DNA of 64,000 nucleotides from Marsupella aquatica (Eukaryota; Marchantiophyta). A program made the translations under genes and the position numbers. This document shows, in pieces, positions 47,306-59,724 of this stretch. Below the pieces are notes generated by a model. The model did not search any database, was not told where the DNA came from, and was given only the letters and a program-made list of their open reading frames with translations. Where the stretch lies: the NCBI GenBank assembly GCA_973895155.1, contig OZ316891.1:17360001-17424000 (forward strand), written 5' to 3'. Position 1 is the first letter of the stretch. Each line of letters begins with the position of its first letter.

Positions 47306-50300
47306 TCAAAAATTTCCTGGATGATCCTGACGAAATTTTCTCGTGTTCCTCATCAAAACAGAAATCTCTTCCAAAACCTGAAAAACATGTTCACTAGTGA
47401 GTACAACCTCACAGAAGACACATGCCTCAGTAACATGAGAATACCCACACACCCATACTCCAACCTCAACGCGTCAAATCAGGATCTCGAGTCAGCTCCA
47501 CCAAGAGACTAGTTTCAGGCACACATGGGTTTTCGCCTAAAATATTGCATTGTTCTGAGCTAGCTTGGAATTGCCGTGCAAACGAAATCCAAATAAAACA
47601 ATAGACGAATGACTGACGGATAGTCTTTCGTATCAATATAGACCTGCTGACGGATGCTTTGCATGAAATAGATCAAGATAAATGAATCCAAACCTGGACT
47701 GCAAGCATTGCAGGTGTCACAGCAGATATATCCTCTACGCCCATTACTGTCGCCAACTCTGCATAGTGAAGATGTTAACTCGACCTCAGACATCAGCGGC
47801 TAGACCTTTGACGTAAAATTGTTGGTGGAAGCTCGACTCACTCTAAGGAAGATACATCAATTTACCCAAACCAGGGGAGACTACTCGATCTTCGTCAATC
47901 TTAATCTATACATCTTCTCAAGAGACAAAGAGCACATATTACCTGCTACCGAAACGCAAGCGTCGGCGTTTCTATAATATTCAACTCTCTGTTCAAAGAG
48001 ATTTTCAAGGCACTTTAGAGCCTGCAATTAAAAAGTAACAGTCAGTTACATGCAAGTCATTGCCTACACTCATATAAAACAGCTGATCTACTGAGACAGA
48101 CTAGACAAGGACGATCAAAAGTCGAATGAAGCACCTCTCATGCCCATCTCAAAACCTTCAACAACCTGAGGGTAAGCAGTCTCGGGGGAAACTTGTCCCA
48201 AAAGAGGGCGAGATTCACAACCTACAGCGACCACTCGTTTGGCAAGAGCCTCCACCGGCACATCCAGCCACACAGTGATGCCATGTCGCAAGTATCCCCT
48301 GTAAACACACATGAAAATTTGAGCAGTCAGAAGTATGACATTTCCACCTCATTACAGTTCAGCCTTAGAACTTGTTCCTGAAGAAGAGGTGATTTCAGAT
48401 TAGAGCTTAATTCCTGTTGTTACAGTTACAGTGCCCGATATTTTGAAGGATAAGTTCAGTACAACCAAATCTAGATCTCTAGTACAATACCTTTGTTCGT
48501 GGTTTCCTGTCCCTACCTAAGATTTGAGAGGACACATAATGAGGCTAGACCCAGTCTACGTTAATTGTATTCAAACAATCTAGTTCTGATATCAATAGTT
48601 TATCAGGTGAAATCAGATAAATCAGGTGTTCCTCAGAGGCAAAAATCGCAATCGTTTCCTAGTTTTGAAAGAAACCATATTATTTGCAAATCAATCAGGT
48701 TGTTCAGATCAGCAAGAAACTATTTAAAGTCAAGAACGGTGCTGAATTGTCTTGCCATCGCAGAAACCGGGAACCAGGGAGTTCGAGCTCACCAGTTTTG
48801 GGGCCTCACTACAGCTCCACCACCCGTAGCAACCACCAAACGACCCATCGACGAAAGCTGCATAAGTACCTCGGACTGCAAATACAGTGCAACCGTTATG
48901 AGAGTAACTATAACCCACAGAGTAAACAGGAAATCTGGGATCAGAATGATTACCTTCCAAAGAAATTGGTTGAGTTTAAACCCACCTTCCTGGGAGCCGT
49001 CAAACATATATAGCACATCCAAGATATTTATCGAAGAATTACCTCTGCATTCCGAAATTCTTCCTCGTCCCCTTCCCGAAACATCTGCTGGACAGTAATA
49101 CCTCCAGCAGCATCCTCTACGAGCTTGTCACTGCCCGCCACAAACAACTCTAAAGGAGTTAAAAACCGCTCTGACGTTCAATAATCGACTTAGGCTATCC
49201 GAGAAACGTGATGAAGGGGAAGGGAATATCACAACAGCATACCTGTCAAAGAAATAATAACCCAGGGCATCTGCTATGTATTTGCCTACAGTTGTCTTGC
49301 CACTACCCATCATCCCTGCATGATGGTAAACTTCAGGATTGAATTGCTTCGGACCATCACGTTCAACCGGCTGACAACCAAATTCGGCAAAGCGTCTTTC
49401 TTCTGTATACAGGATGCCAAAGTAACTTACCTACGAGGAAAATGCAAGTGCCTCTAAGATCCTTGACAATCGCTTGTGCTTTCTTCTGCGTCAACACCCC
49501 CAACTCCAAAGAGATCAATACCGTACGGTACGTATCCGGAATCTCCGCCTCTAGATACTAAAGATATTTCTTGTAAATCGCACTGGCCCCGCAACGATCC
49601 TACGTGGAGATCGCAACCAAAGCTTTAAAATGTAGCTGAGCCTCCCTTGGCTTAAGAGATATCATTCATCCCCGCGACATTCAACTGGACGAGACGGACT
49701 GAACAGCGTTATCTGACTCCATGATAACCACCATGAGGGGGAAAGAATACTAACGCCGGGAAAAGAGCAAACCTTTAGCAGCAACCTCTGCTCTTGGTCA
49801 ACTAGTGCCTCATCGTTTGCAGTACCACATTGGGGAGATTGTACTGATCGCTTGCCTGCAAGTTCGAGTTCAAGACGTCCCGCTTCAGCCCCGCGTACAC
49901 TCAGAGAAGTTCTAACGAATTGTTATAGCTCTTCAAAAAAACAAACCTTATAAACCCTTTCCTCGGATGCACCTAGAACATCGCCGGGTTTGCATCATTG
50001 CCTACAAACTTCTCTCCCTAGAACCGCCAGGAGAAGACCATCATGGACGCTGCGAGACAATGGCAAAACTTGCTTGGACTGACATGAATGAATTAGGATG
50101 CGTCCAAGCTATTGGCGATGCTTTTCTGCATGTATTCCAGAATTCCGGCATTCACATTCCAAGGGCTTCCTTTCTAAAACAGCTGCTAGATTAGCCCCAG
50201 GTAGTCTTACACTGTGCTCCCTAATCGAACCAGTTCCCGGGAACCTGCGGGTCCCTGTCTGTCACCAACCTGACCCAGAGACTGCAGCCTTCCGTTGCCA

Positions 50301-50731
50301 ACCCGCCCAGGGTACATTAGCGAGATGGGCTCGAGACAAATTTGAAATGGCCAGTACCAGAAAGAAAGATCCAAAGATGTAATCGTCCCGCCCTTAAACA
50401 GCCTTCCTTTCATTCTTACAGCAGATTACGACAGGGAATTGAAAGAACAGAATGAAGGTAGACGCGAATACATACTCAAGGATTTCACTCGTCCGCGAGA
50501 GGGGGCGGAAGTTGGACTGAAAACATGCAGCTTGTGCCATTCCAAGGTAGGGGACCGGCATGATGAGAATTCGCCAGCGCGCAAGCAGCACATGGAAGTT
50601 GAGGAAGAGTTGGAGACGAAACCAATGTTCTCCTTCAGTGGTCTGACAACCCTGCCATTCCGATTCCTTGTAGTCGTCGTCGGCAACCCAGCCGACGACA
50701 GCCTACACTCTAGTAACGATCCACAATGCAT
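47306..50731 (-). CDS. Plastid shikimate kinase family protein (SKL1-like, catalytic motifs intact)
   Basis: Shikimate kinase phosphorylates shikimate at O3 in the plastid route to aromatic amino acids. Ten exons close in frame to 386 aa: 50430-50731, 49773-49911, 49431-49557, 49243-49315, 49043-49130, 48793-48875, 48166-48298, 47943-48021, 47694-47758, 47306-47377. Residues 1-100 are rich in Ser, Arg and Thr with few acidic residues, like a chloroplast transit peptide. The kinase part has the P-loop GMMGSGKTT (190-198), the DxD pair FFDSD (213/215), FR (240), ATGGGAV (259-265), LDVPVEALA, the lid ESRPLL (R301) and RVEYY (R327, Y331). Phrases such as [12 protein letters not shown] and LSSMGRLVV recall SKL1, a paralogue linked to chloroplast biogenesis that in angiosperms has lost several of these residues. 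Whether this is true shikimate kinase or an SKL1 ancestor type is open. Confidence 0.9.
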
Positions 50732-51700
50732 GACCGCCGACGACTGGATCCTCCCCTAATTCTGCACCGCAGAGGGCATACTCACTCGGCAATGCCTGTC
50801 CGCCCGCCCGCCCCTTGACTCCCTCCACAACAGGAGAAGGACACAGTATCGCAATAGAAACCAAACCTCAAGCAAGAAGAAGATGATCTCCCTCGTGCAT
50901 TGCTAGTAAGATCTGCGCCCTGTACAATATGGAAAAAGAATTAATCCACCCGCTCTGTCGCAGTCAGCTACTTTTGCTCTCATTCTCCCCGCTTCACAAC
51001 CAAATTGCTCCCCCAAGTTGCATATCGTCTCGCTAGCTTGTCAACAATCTTCTCTCCTGTCCTCGGGTCCTCTACGGCTCAATCTGCGCAATCGAGATAA
51101 ATCTGACAATCTCCCTCTCTGACCCCGTCCTCCTTCTGTTGCACAATCTGACAACCGTTGAACCACTAACTTGTCGATGAACTCCTCTCTCTCCTCTCGT
51201 CTCCTTGTCTCCTCTACAGCTCGTCTTGCGATCTACTTCATTGATAGTAGTTGCCGACGAGTGGCTCAGGGAGGGGCCACCGCCAACACAGAAAGATCCT
51301 TCAACTCCCTCTCAGAGGACAGAAGCCGAGAAGCGCGAGGGCGAGGCCTTCCGTTCGAGTAGTAATAATAATAATGCGAGTAATCAAATCAATCCACAGC
51401 AGTCGCGGAGGACTCCTGGAGGCTCATCTGCCGCGTTGTTATGGTGGACTTGCTGGTGAGACGGCTCATCCAGCAACGACGCACACGGACGCGGATCCGA
51501 ATGGAGCAACGAAGGTATGTCTGCCTCCTTCGGCGCATTCTCATCTCCGCAATCCGCATTCTCCCCGGATTGCGGACCTACCACTGCTGTATTCTCATGA
51601 TTTATTTATCTATCCGTCTATCCAACCTGTAAAGCTTAAACCCACCTGCCCAGATGAATGGCCCCCCTTCTATCCTTCCATCTAACGGGGGCTAAGAAAG
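50732..51700. other. Upstream region of the shikimate kinase gene
   Basis: C/T-rich sequence that should hold the promoter and 5' UTR. Overlapping open frames at 51171-51685 show no known domain and are not called. A TAA/TAATAA microsatellite lies at about 51360-51375. Confidence 0.45.
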
Positions 51701-53678
51701 GCCAGCAGAGTTAAGCTCAGCCTATGGCGACTTGCCATGTTACACGGTAAACTCGATAGTGAGTTAAAAGTTAACCCACATATAAAATGGGGGGCAAGGT
51801 GATAAATAAATTTGTTTTGGGTCACGTGAGTGAATTAAGATGACTTGCGGGACAGGTTAGTAAAAAACTGTAAAGCATAAACCACACCCTGCCCATTATG
51901 AATGGGCCCCCTTCACTGCCTGGCTATTGTCATTTGTGTAGGCTGACCAAAAAATGTGGAGCTTACCATAAAAGGGAGACCTCACAATAATACTCCTGCT
52001 AGAGCTCTTGCCCATCCTTCAGGCAATGTGAATAATGAGAGCTATGGGTTACCCTTAGCCCTTATAAGTGAAGCTCTAGGTTAATCAAAAGCTACTCCCG
52101 GGGCGTAGAGTGAAGCCTTTAGACCCTTATTCTAAGAGATGGCATACTTGAAAGTGAGGGTGTAAACAAAAAATAGGATGGGACAAAGAATAGCATGGAG
52201 TCCTCTTCTCCAAGGTTTGTTTTTTTCCTTGTCTTTATTTCCATTCTTTAATCAGGCTGGTATCTTCTATTATATAATTCTATAATAAAAAGTTATTTTC
52301 AAAACCACCTGTTTAGAATCAATCTATATAATTGCAATAAAAAACTATTCTCAAGGCAACCTCCTATATGGTGAATCCAATGTTGTCTTATTCAGATTTT
52401 GTGTTTAGTATTTTTATTTTAATGTGCCTTAACTAGGTGAATCATTTGTATTAATTTGATTTTGAATTAACTTTTAGACCCCTTTTAATTTTAGTGAACT
52501 TAGAGTATTTTGAATGTACATGGCTCCCCTCATAAATGTTTAATCTTTCATTTTCAATGGATCACTCCTTAGTGAATTATCAAATTTTTCATGAGAGTGA
52601 GATAAATGAATTTGAACAATGTATACATTTGGTGTACTAAGTTCCCCTCATGATTTCTTTTACAAAATTTATGATTTTAATAGAGTTGATTATCCTTACC
52701 TAGAAGCAATTGAAAATCTGTACTATATGTGCACAACTCTTTAATACCTATATACTTTCTTGGTCATAATGTGTTTTTCTATGCATGTGTACTATGTCAC
52801 TCATTCTTGGTTACCATATATTAATTTCTTAGCACTTTACATGTACCTACTTCTATTATCATAAAATGAATCAATGAATTGCATATCACTACAAGACAAA
52901 AAAGAGGCACCTTCCAAGATAAACATGCTATGTCCATAACAAGAGAGGAAAGTGAAATCTCTAGATTGTGGTTATTTAGGCATAATGACTAAGGGGTGTA
53001 TGTGATTATGGGGGCATAATGACTAGAGGGTATACGTAGAAAACAAGGACTGGGGAATCCATGGAGGGCATAAGGGAAATTTTGTATGCTAGGCTTTTTC
53101 TGCCCTCAACTACATCTACATTTAAAAAGGTTAGTCCTCACTCAGGCCAGTAATTACACATTTTTGTGATGGAAGTCAATCTCAAAGCCTACTCTCTAAT
53201 GTGAACTGACTAAGGGTGCCTAGAGTGAAAACTCTAGTGTGGGGCATAATTGAAGTTGGGGGTGTAGGCAGGAACACTCATATGACAAGTCATTCATGAA
53301 TTTTTGAAGCTTATACAGTGAATCCACCTTTCATATTTTGTCTTATTCAGATTGTTTGTGTCATGTATTTTTATTTGAATTTGCCTTATCAAGGGGCAGC
53401 CTTTGTACAATACACATTTTTACTTAATTTTTAGACCCCTTTAATTTTAGGTATTCTAGAGTATTTTAAACTTATTTTGGCAGGCTCCTTATAACTTTTA
53501 AGGTTGGTGATCTCTTGGAGATGAAACCTCCACCACTTGAACAAAGTATTTTTTAAAGTTAGTGATCTCTTAGAGATGAAACTTCCACCACTTGAACAAA
53601 ATATTTTCATGAGTGAGAGAAATGATTCTAAACAACAGGGACACATAGTGTCTTAAGTTCTCTCATGTCTTTCTTTCC
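51701..53678. repeat. AT-rich repeat region with long direct duplication
   Basis: No gene is seen. The segment at about 52370-52660 and the segment from about 53320 to 53660 share ordered blocks: TTTGTCTTATTCAGATT, GTATTTTTATTT, TTTTAGACCCCTTTAATTTTAG, AGAGTATTTT, and CATGAG ending in a conserved AAGTTC run. Within the second copy a phrase of about 56 bp (GTGATCTCTTRGAGATGAAAC, CCACCACTTGAACAAA) is itself tandemly duplicated at 53507-53605. A shorter duplication around TGCCCA...AATGG(G)CCCCC lies at about 51635 and 51880. Confidence 0.65.
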
Positions 53679-53933
53679 TAAGTTTATGGTTTTTTTTTGT
53701 TTTTTTTGGAAAGGGACTAGCCTGAAACTTTATTCAAAAACATGCCGGACAAGTCACCTGCCCGGGGAAGAAGACATGGAGCACCAAAACAAACAAAAGC
53801 TGGGGGAAAATGGGAAGAGCACACCCAGAAATGGGAGCAAACTGAATTAAGGGGCCCTAAAGAGAGGAGCACACCCAGAGAAGAGAGGAGGGCAGCACCC
53901 AACCCAGATCGTCAAAATAAGTTTATGGTTTTT
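53679..53933 (-). mobile_element. Retroposed insert with poly(A) tail and 16-bp target duplication
   Basis: The 16-bp sequence TAAGTTTATGGTTTTT occurs at 53679-53694 and 53918-53933 and flanks a 223-bp insert. On the minus strand the insert ends GAATAAAGTTTCAGGCTAG, then a run of A (T on plus, 53695-53707). A poly(A) end after an AATAAA signal and a variable-length target duplication are hallmarks of target-primed reverse transcription. It may be a 5'-truncated LINE, a SINE or a processed transcript. No pol III boxes and no protein frame were identified. Confidence 0.82.
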
Positions 53934-55346
53934 ATTGAAATGGGTGTCATTCATAAGGTACATTGAATTAAGTGCAGAAATGGTTGTGTCATAAAACTTG
54001 ATTGTACTTTTCATTGGTCACTGTGTTTTTCTTGGCAGGCACTTTATTTACATAATTTTATTCTTCTAGTTATGCTCTCATATTTTATTTATTTTCACTT
54101 CACTATAAAACAAAAAATCAAGCATGTTCCAGGATGAGCATGCTATATATATGACAAGTATATATATATATATATATATATTTTGGTTTGCACTTTCTTC
54201 CTGTTACCTCTATTCATATTCAAAAATGGACACTAAGCCTAATGTAGGTGGGGGGTTAGGGCTAGGTAGCCTGTCAGCTTGCTCTCCCAACCCAGAGAAG
54301 CCCCCACCCAAACCTGTGCCTCATTTTTGTCCAAAAATGGTTATTGTATTCTACTGCAATTATGAGAACGTGTAGACCTCGGTAATCCTATACATTCCCC
54401 ACCCCCACCAGGCTGGCTCCCTATCCATCCTTGGCCAAACTATACCCAGTAGCCTGTCTGGTCGGGGGGGTCTAGTTAAGCCAGGATCAGGTCAGGTGCA
54501 GTATTGTTTGATTGTACTCTAATTTAGTGCGAGGCCAAGTTTGGTTGGGTGGCATTTCACTTGAACAATTTTGCAGGAACTGCATCTTCCACTGGGAGTG
54601 GGAGTGTCAGACCCCACTCCCACAACTTTCTCCATGGAACCCTGTGTTGAAGTATTGCTTTCTTTTTACCCTTGTCTTCTTCATGAAATTTTCGTGTAGC
54701 TAAGAAAGTCCCAGACACCCTACCTCAAGGAACTCAGTTGAATAATTAGTGAAGACTAAGTATATGCAGTGTTCCATTGCATCACACGTACAAAACTACA
54801 AATTTCTGATCAGCACCAAGTGTGACTTCCGAAACAATTAGTTTTCTTTTCTCTTAATTAATGTAATAGCCTGGTCATTCCCAATGTTCGCCGAAGGCCT
54901 CATACAATTTAGCCACACTTAAAAGCCGCATTCACGGAAGTGGTGCTCACAATTCTAACTGATCGAAGCAAGATAACGCTGACAGCTGGAAAGCTCGCTC
55001 AGAAGTCATCCTCCGGGATAGGACGGAGTCGAGCACTGAATGTCATATCTTTCCAAACAAAGAATTGAATCATACAAAACGAGACAAAAGTTCCAGAATT
55101 TCCGAAGAATGGGAAAGTACAGCACCGTGCGTGATATCTCCCTCTATATTCCTTCGTGTAAACAGCTAACACACTGCTAGCAATTTAGTCTACTCTGACT
55201 CATAATACTTGTGTCGATCCTGTTTTTTACTTATTAATTGAAAGAGTTAAGCTATGAATGGGATACTCCATAAACACGCTTACTCACACGCTTCCTCGAT
55301 CACTAACACAAACCTGAGTTCACTTTCAAAGATATAACTCGATATA
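53934..55346. other. AT-rich intergenic sequence
   Basis: No gene is supported. A (TA)n microsatellite lies at about 54160-54180. The part at 54095-54150 resembles 52885-52940 (CACTAYAARACAAAAAA, then CATGCTAT), which extends the duplication noted at 52.3 and 53.3 kb. Confidence 0.5.
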
Positions 55347-58300
55347 TTAGGCCAAGACGCTTGCAGAGAAGCACATATTGGTGGCCAGCAAGTTACTACT
55401 GTGGTACGGTGCAACAGATAAATGTTGCAGTCCCCTCCACCGCTCATGCGGATGTCCTAATTCAAGCAGGTAACTCAAATCGTCGAATTCATTCTTAGCT
55501 GACAAATGTGACGCACTAAACGCCGTGGTGAGCACTTTTGGATTACCCGGCGTATACATGCTACGTCCCACTATAATGTATACAATCTACTAAGCTGTGC
55601 TTGCCGATTTCTAAAAAATTCGATCATGATAAACCTGATGAAGCTTGGGACATCATGATCGGCATCATGATTATTTCTATAACAGTGCTTACTGTAACAG
55701 GGGCGTGCACAAATTTATCAAACACAGCGGACCATGTCATTCATCCATATCCACTAATAAAAGCCTTCCTGTCCAAACACAGATTCCTCTCCAGAAAGAT
55801 TTGGATTCAGCCACGGGAATTCGTTCTGATTTATCTAGCCGGAAGTTAAAAATCTACCAGCTGCAAATCGAGGAGCCGTCAATCTGAGCTCCACTAAGAA
55901 ATCCTTGGAAGTAGCTCTCTTTTCCGCACTGAAGTAGAATCAGGTTGACATTACGACGAGAAACGCGACGCGCCCAGGAACGTGGCCCCTCTCCAGAAAA
56001 TCAACAAGTAGAGAAGTCCCGTGGTTACCTTCCACTTGTACTCACCTCCCTTGATTCTCGGATTCTCATGTCAATCAAATGGACTTCGATAGAATCCATC
56101 AATTCGGTTTCTCTGTACACGACTGAAGCTGATCTAGTAAGAGTGTGACGGCGCGCATTCATATGGACATACATTAGATATACACCTCAACATTGTATCA
56201 GAAATGCGACTTGGCAATTGTTTACAAGTACAGATCAAATTGGGAGAAGTATCTATGCCGATGTTTTCTCTCAATTTGCGCGGAGGCTCCAATGGAAACG
56301 AAGGACATTGAGGCAAATGTCCATGACGGTCGAAGCATTCCATGATGGTCATCATTCGTTTGTCGGTAAGACTTCTGGCCCAACTGCTGGAGAATGTGGA
56401 GAAGTTGGACGAGCAGGCGCGTCCAAATCATCTATTGAATCCTGCACATTCCAAAGTCATGGATGATTTCGTTGGTCCAGTTGATAAGTTAATTAGTGCC
56501 ATTGTTCGAACGTAACACTTGAGGCCATCTTCTATCTCAAATTAGTGTATATATCCGCTGATACAAATGTGGTTCTCAGGAAGCTTACCTTGTCCTGGAG
56601 CGTTTGACCTTCCTGCTGTGGAGGAGTGGCGTTGGTGGCGTGCATCCAGTTTCGATCCTCGCATGCAGCATTCATCGTAATTCTCGGAAAATGAATGAAG
56701 GTTTCACGAACAAATGACAGGTACTTTGAATCGGATCATTTGGGTTCTCCAGACCTCCATGATTTTTCACAACACCTCAAGGTTCTCGACATCCCGCTCA
56801 ACATCTCAACGCCCGACGGCTTGCGAAATTTTAGAGCTCACACCGCCAATCGACCTAGGAAAAACCTGCACGTATAGTACGTGAGTACGAGTTGAGATCG
56901 AGCTCAGTTGTGTTTGATAATTCCTTATGTCGAGCGAGCGGAAGAATGATCGATCGGTCCGAGGATCGCTCACGGAGACAAACGGATACGCTGTCACGGC
57001 GAAGAGACTCGGACACGCTGAGCTGAGATTTATTCAGCCCTTAGCTTTCTAATTGAAGTTGGTGCTCTTGGTGACAACTCTGGTAGGGAATGGGACATAA
57101 GGGTGAGCACTGCGCTTTGGCCATCATACATCGAACTGTTGCTTGTTCATATTGTTAAATTTTTTAATGTTGTACACTTACGAAGCAACAGTTAATTTAC
57201 GCGACAGTCAATTGAGGATCGGTCTGTGTGTAAGTCATGGACATTCTAATTGAGAATCTACTGCTATATGGCGGCGAGCTTCAGGTTTCAACTCGTTAAC
57301 GGGTTACTTTTCAAGATTCAGGAACGATACCCATTACCAAGTTGCGAATGACGTTTGGGTTTACTTTCCGTTTCCTGGTGATCCAAAACCCTAACTCAAA
57401 GGCCCCAGACCCAGCAACGTCAGCTAGGGCGGGATTTTAAATTCTCCATTTCGCTGGATAATTGAATAATATTGTTTTGCTGGTGCACCTTCAACGCCGT
57501 GCACAATAATTCTACAAACTCAGCATTCAGGCTTGTCACGTACCTGGAGATCAATGACCTTTGGCTTCAATCTTGATGGGAACTTTGGCTTCTTGACTGG
57601 AATCATACCTGGGATGCTGGTGGATCATCTAGTTTGAAATGTTTTCAAGGTTAAGAGGAGATAAAGCCAATGCTGGCAATTCATATATTCTTAAAGTTAG
57701 ACCGTTGATTGTTGGGTGTTGTTCCTACGCTGAAGCTTTTAGTGACATAACAGTCAGTGCAGCGAATGGTTAGAAGCAAAATACAGTAGGCTAGGAGCAA
57801 AATTAAGGAGGGAGTAGAAGGCAGAGATTCCGAAGAGTTTGGCAGTGAGTGAGAGCCCCTTTGTCCACACTTCGCGGGAAAGTTTTTACTCAAGGATTAC
57901 AGAACTTAATAGCAGCCTCTTGCTCCCCAGGGGGGGCCCCAGGGACATGTGCTGTGCCAGTAGCCATGCTTACCGGTGAGCCCGGGAGCATAAATTCGTC
58001 ACAAGTCAATTCTAAATTTCGCGCAATTACTTTACATCATAATCAGCACAGCAATTGGGCAGCTGGACAGTGCACAGCGCCTCAAATATTATACGATCCA
58101 GCGAAGTAAAGCTAATGGAGATGTCACAGTCACGGATTTGTTCATGCGAGATAATTGAATATCTTAAGGAAAACAGAATGCTGTCAAATTACTCACATGC
58201 GAGCTCTTCAACCACAGTTACATTACTTCAGTTGGACCTCTGAGTCTTACACTCCATGAAAGAACACATGGAATTTTGATTCGTGCCGGATAGACAAAAC
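55347..58300. other. Unassigned, mostly non-coding sequence
   Basis: Short frames occur on both strands (for example 55347-55571 minus), but none resembles a known family or chains into exons with consistent phases. The GC content is higher than at 52-54.7 kb, so a fast-evolving or non-coding transcript cannot be excluded. Confidence 0.4.
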
Positions 58301-58417
58301 GCTGCCGAGCCGGGCCCGAACTATACCTGTACTACTGAGAAATGAGAATCTACTGAGAAATGAGAATCCTCCCACACGCTTTGTGTCTTATCTGAAATAA
58401 CTGTAGAATAAGACCCG

Positions 58418-58575
58418 TAATCAACTGTAGAATAGTTTTAGTTGTTCCCAATAAGGTGCTAATTTCGGCGAATCAGACCTTGAGACCCATATATGTACTG
58501 TAGAAGAAAAAAAAAACATTTCTAATAAGGTGTTTATTTCGGTGAAAAAGACATTAAGACCCATGTATGAATGTA
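58418..58575. repeat. Diverged tandem duplication (about 77 bp)
   Basis: Two neighbouring copies share AATAAGGTG, TTATTTCGG/TAATTTCGG and GAGACCCATATATG/AAGACCCATGTATG in the same order, separated by an A run at about 58509. Confidence 0.7.
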
Positions 58576-58648
58576 GTTCTGTTCGGGGAATGGGAGGATA
58601 GGTTACTTCACTGAAAGGTACCATATAGTTGTCAAGTGAGAAAGGCCA

Positions 58649-58825
58649 GTCATGATACTTCTAGCCACAACTGCACTTCAAGCTAAGGGTTACCTGTGGT
58701 TACCATTAAATCTTCAAGCTACAGTCATGATACTTCTAGCCACAACTGCACTTCAAGCTAAGGGTTACCTGTGGTTACCATTAAATCTTCAAGCTACAGG
58801 TTATCTGTGGTTATCATTAAAAGTA
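58649..58825. repeat. 75-bp tandem duplication plus partial third copy
   Basis: Copies at 58649-58723 and 58724-58798 look identical (GTCATGATACTTCTAGCCAC to TTCAAGCTACA). A partial, diverged third copy (GGTTATCTGTGGTTATCATTAAA) follows. Confidence 0.93.
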
Positions 58826-58911
58826 AAATTTTCTTGAAATTGTGAAACAAACTTGCATGCTAGAGGAGAATAATGATTGAAATGTGAAAAAAGGGGGAGG
58901 TCTTGGACACT

Positions 58912-59065
58912 TCCCCTTATATAAGGCAAGTTGTGATTGAAGGAAACACATTGTAGTTAACCATTATATAAGGCAAGTTGTGATTGAAGGAAACACATTG
59001 TAGTTAAGTGAGAAAACCCTTATGGCAAGTTGTGATTTAAGGAAACACATTGTAGTTAAGTGAGA
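58912..59065. repeat. Three tandem copies of a 45-60 bp unit
   Basis: The phrase GGCAAGTTGTGATTGAAGGA followed by AACACATTGTAGTTAA occurs three times. The first two are also preceded by TTATATAA. The third reads GTGATTTAAGG. Confidence 0.9.
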
Positions 59066-59396
59066 AAAGTCAGTCAGGATTCTTCTATTGTGTCAATACG
59101 AACGAGACATGGCGCTCCTATCTAGACCAAAAGCTTGATCATCCACTGTCTTGGAGGAGTCAATATCGGTGGTCGCTAATCAAAAAGTAACCTGAGCATG
59201 CCAGACTCTAACTGACCACCCACTTGTGAGTGTCCAGATCAGAATCAACACCCTAGCTATACTAATGAACTACAATCAGTGATCATGCACTTTTTGAAAG
59301 TGTTTAGACAGCACAAGACAAACAGCCGCTGATCGTAAAACCAGAGTAGCAGACAGCAACAGACCACTTTGCATAGCTTGTAGTCACGGACCGCTT

Positions 59397-59675
59397 TTAA
59401 ATTAACTTTTGGGCAAACAAGTTGGGTAGAATCTCATCACACAAGAAATATGTACGTGGCAATCCCAAACTACCAACCAATCCGATGCCCAGCACGCAAA
59501 ACGCATCCTTGATCTTGGCTTTGTCCGTCCCAATTGCGAGTACAAACAAGTCCAGATCCATAAGTCGATGCCAGCCAACGAGCGTTGCCTTCGTGGCCCC
59601 CACACAGAAAACAGTGAAGTACGCATTTTGATCTTGTAAGCCCCAGCCACCTAAGCCCTGAGGCCATGTGCCCAA
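59397..59675 (-). other. Unassigned ORF, 92 codons, hydrophobic
   Basis: The frame reads GLGGWGLQDQNAYFTVFCVG, then LDLFVLAIGTDKAKIKDAFC, then VLGIGLVGSLGLPRTYFL, to a stop at 59397. It looks more protein-like than its surroundings, with two hydrophobic stretches. An acceptor-like CAG lies at about 59658-59660, so it could be a last exon. I do not recognise the family and no upstream exon could be joined with confidence. Confidence 0.3.
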
Positions 59676-59724
59676 AGAGACTGGTACAATTGTTTATACT
59701 ATGTTTTATCCCCTCTTTTTGGAA

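Noticed and set aside
50439-50759. Plus-strand ORF of 106 codons
   Set aside because: It is antisense to the first exon (transit peptide) of the shikimate kinase gene, which is supported by phase and by the downstream exons.
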